This document shows, in pieces, positions 63,561 through 64,000 of a stretch of 64,000 nucleotides of DNA (the first letter of the stretch is position 1; the number at the start of each line of letters is the position of its first letter). Both the position numbers and the translations under genes were made by a program. This DNA comes from Pseudomonas tolaasii NCPPB 2192 (GTDB lineage Bacteria > Pseudomonadota > Gammaproteobacteria > Pseudomonadales > Pseudomonadaceae): NCBI RefSeq assembly GCF_002813445.1, contig NZ_PHHD01000001.1, positions 1,488,001 to 1,552,000 on the forward strand. Direction: 5' to 3'. Below the pieces are notes generated by a model, which searched no databases, had not been told where the DNA came from, and worked only from the letters and a program-made list of their open reading frames with translations.

Positions 63561-64000
63561 CAGCCCATCTCCATAAAAAACATGGCGGCGACCGCGTCCA
63601 GCACGATCACCACGAAAATCGACTGCACCACGCTCGACGTGGTGTGCGCGCCCACCGATTCGGCACTGCCGCTGACCTTGAAGCCTTCCAGGCAGCCGAT
63701 CGCCGCAATCAGAAAGGCGAAGACCGGCGCCTTCACCATGCCCACCAGAAAATGCTGCACGCCAATGTCCGATTGAAGCAACGACAGAAACATGGCCGGT
63801 GAAATATCCAGTGCCACGGCGCACACCACCCCGCCGCCGACGATGCCCGAGAGCATTGCCAGAAACGTCAGCATCGGCAGCGACACCAACAGCGCCAGCA
63901 CGCGCGGCAATACCAGCAGCTCCATGGGGTCGAGGCCGAGGGTACGAATCGCGTCGATTTCTTCGTTAGCCTTCATCGAGCCGATTTGCGCGGTGAAGGC
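63557..64000 (-). CDS. MlaE-type permease, C-terminal part (runs off the window)
   Basis: The last 147 or so residues of an MlaE-family inner-membrane permease: AFTAQIGSMKANEEIDAIRTLGLDPMELLVLPR is the family hallmark, followed by three to four helices and the end SIFVVIVLDAVAAMFFMEMGW. The start lies beyond position 64000, so length and start are not known. First gene seen of the four-gene MCE operon, coupled to the ATPase by overlap. Confidence 0.9.
   Translation of the reverse strand, partial: AFTAQIGSMKANEEIDAIRTLGLDPMELLVLPRVLALLVSLPMLTFLAMLSGIVGGGVVCAVALDISPAMFLSLLQSDIGVQHFLVGMVKAPVFAFLIAAIGCLEGFKVSGSAESVGAHTTSSVVQSIFVVIVLDAVAAMFFMEMGW

Noticed and set aside
63561..63824. N-terminal extension of the MCE-system ATPase
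   Set aside because: This part is antisense-like read-through of the permease coding region in another frame; the GTG at 63560 overlapping the permease stop is the natural start.

Overview
The window is a GC-rich stretch of core chromosome from a Pseudomonas, most likely the P. fluorescens group. Evidence for this: divergent trpI-trpBA, the znuA/zur-znuCB cluster, kinB-algB, an aa3 oxidase operon with ctaA/cyoE/sco, the ErsA small RNA gene between polA and engB, a membrane-bound gluconate dehydrogenase, and many REP/REPIN repeats (consensus like GTGGGAGCTGGCTTGCCTGC) between genes. I see no rRNA, tRNA, CRISPR array, insertion sequence or prophage. Nearly all the DNA is explained by ordinary housekeeping and stress genes.

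Layout. 1-2.7 kb: end of a galactonate operon (aldolase tail, dgoD, MFS transporter). 2.8-6.4 kb: CigR/RcnB-like secreted protein, trpA-trpB and trpI. 6.4-15.7 kb: stress and envelope genes (ElaB/YqjD-like, dodecin, two DUF1161 paralogues, luciferase-like oxidoreductase, osmC, lipoproteins, HAD phosphatase, gamma carbonic anhydrase, prlC, yheV, TpbA-like phosphatase). 16.0-19.9 kb: three-gene gluconate dehydrogenase. 19.9-24.3 kb: LexA-boxed radical SAM gene, beta carbonic anhydrase with a SulP transporter, conserved hypothetical. 24.7-33.2 kb: cytochrome aa3 oxidase operon with its copper, haem A and SCO assembly factors. 33.4-35.9 kb: methionine ABC importer. 36.1-38.3 kb: katE-type catalase. 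38.4-42.2 kb: PA5502-type lipoprotein and zinc uptake with Zur. 42.3-50.2 kb: thrB, DUF2782, polA, ersA, engB, cytochromes c5 and c4, dsbA, EEP nuclease. 50.2-57.7 kb: diguanylate cyclase, AmpDh2-type amidase, KinB-AlgB, a small gene behind a sigma54-type promoter, DUF1328 and Ivy-like genes. 58.3-64 kb: gltP, a SpmA/SpmB-like fusion and an MCE lipid transporter cut by the window end.

How the parts fit. Several units touch envelope stress and the alginate/biofilm programme: AlgU-type promoters (GAACTT-N17-TCAGA) precede osmC and ersA, with weaker candidates at dsbA and dodecin; KinB-AlgB, a diguanylate cyclase, a TpbA-like phosphatase and a periplasmic amidase are also present. Respiration is the second theme (gluconate dehydrogenase, aa3 oxidase, c4, c5).

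The most useful observations are regulatory or structural rather than a new gene system: a sigma54 promoter with an upstream palindrome facing algB; a LexA box overlapping the ribosome binding site of a radical SAM gene; two copies of a ~112-bp palindromic element in opposite orientations, one of them exactly where two blocks that (from memory) flank oriC in P. aeruginosa PAO1 are joined; a 54-codon gene easily missed by gene callers; and a possible 47-codon gene antisense to the gltP leader. I did not find a convincing previously undescribed multi-gene system.
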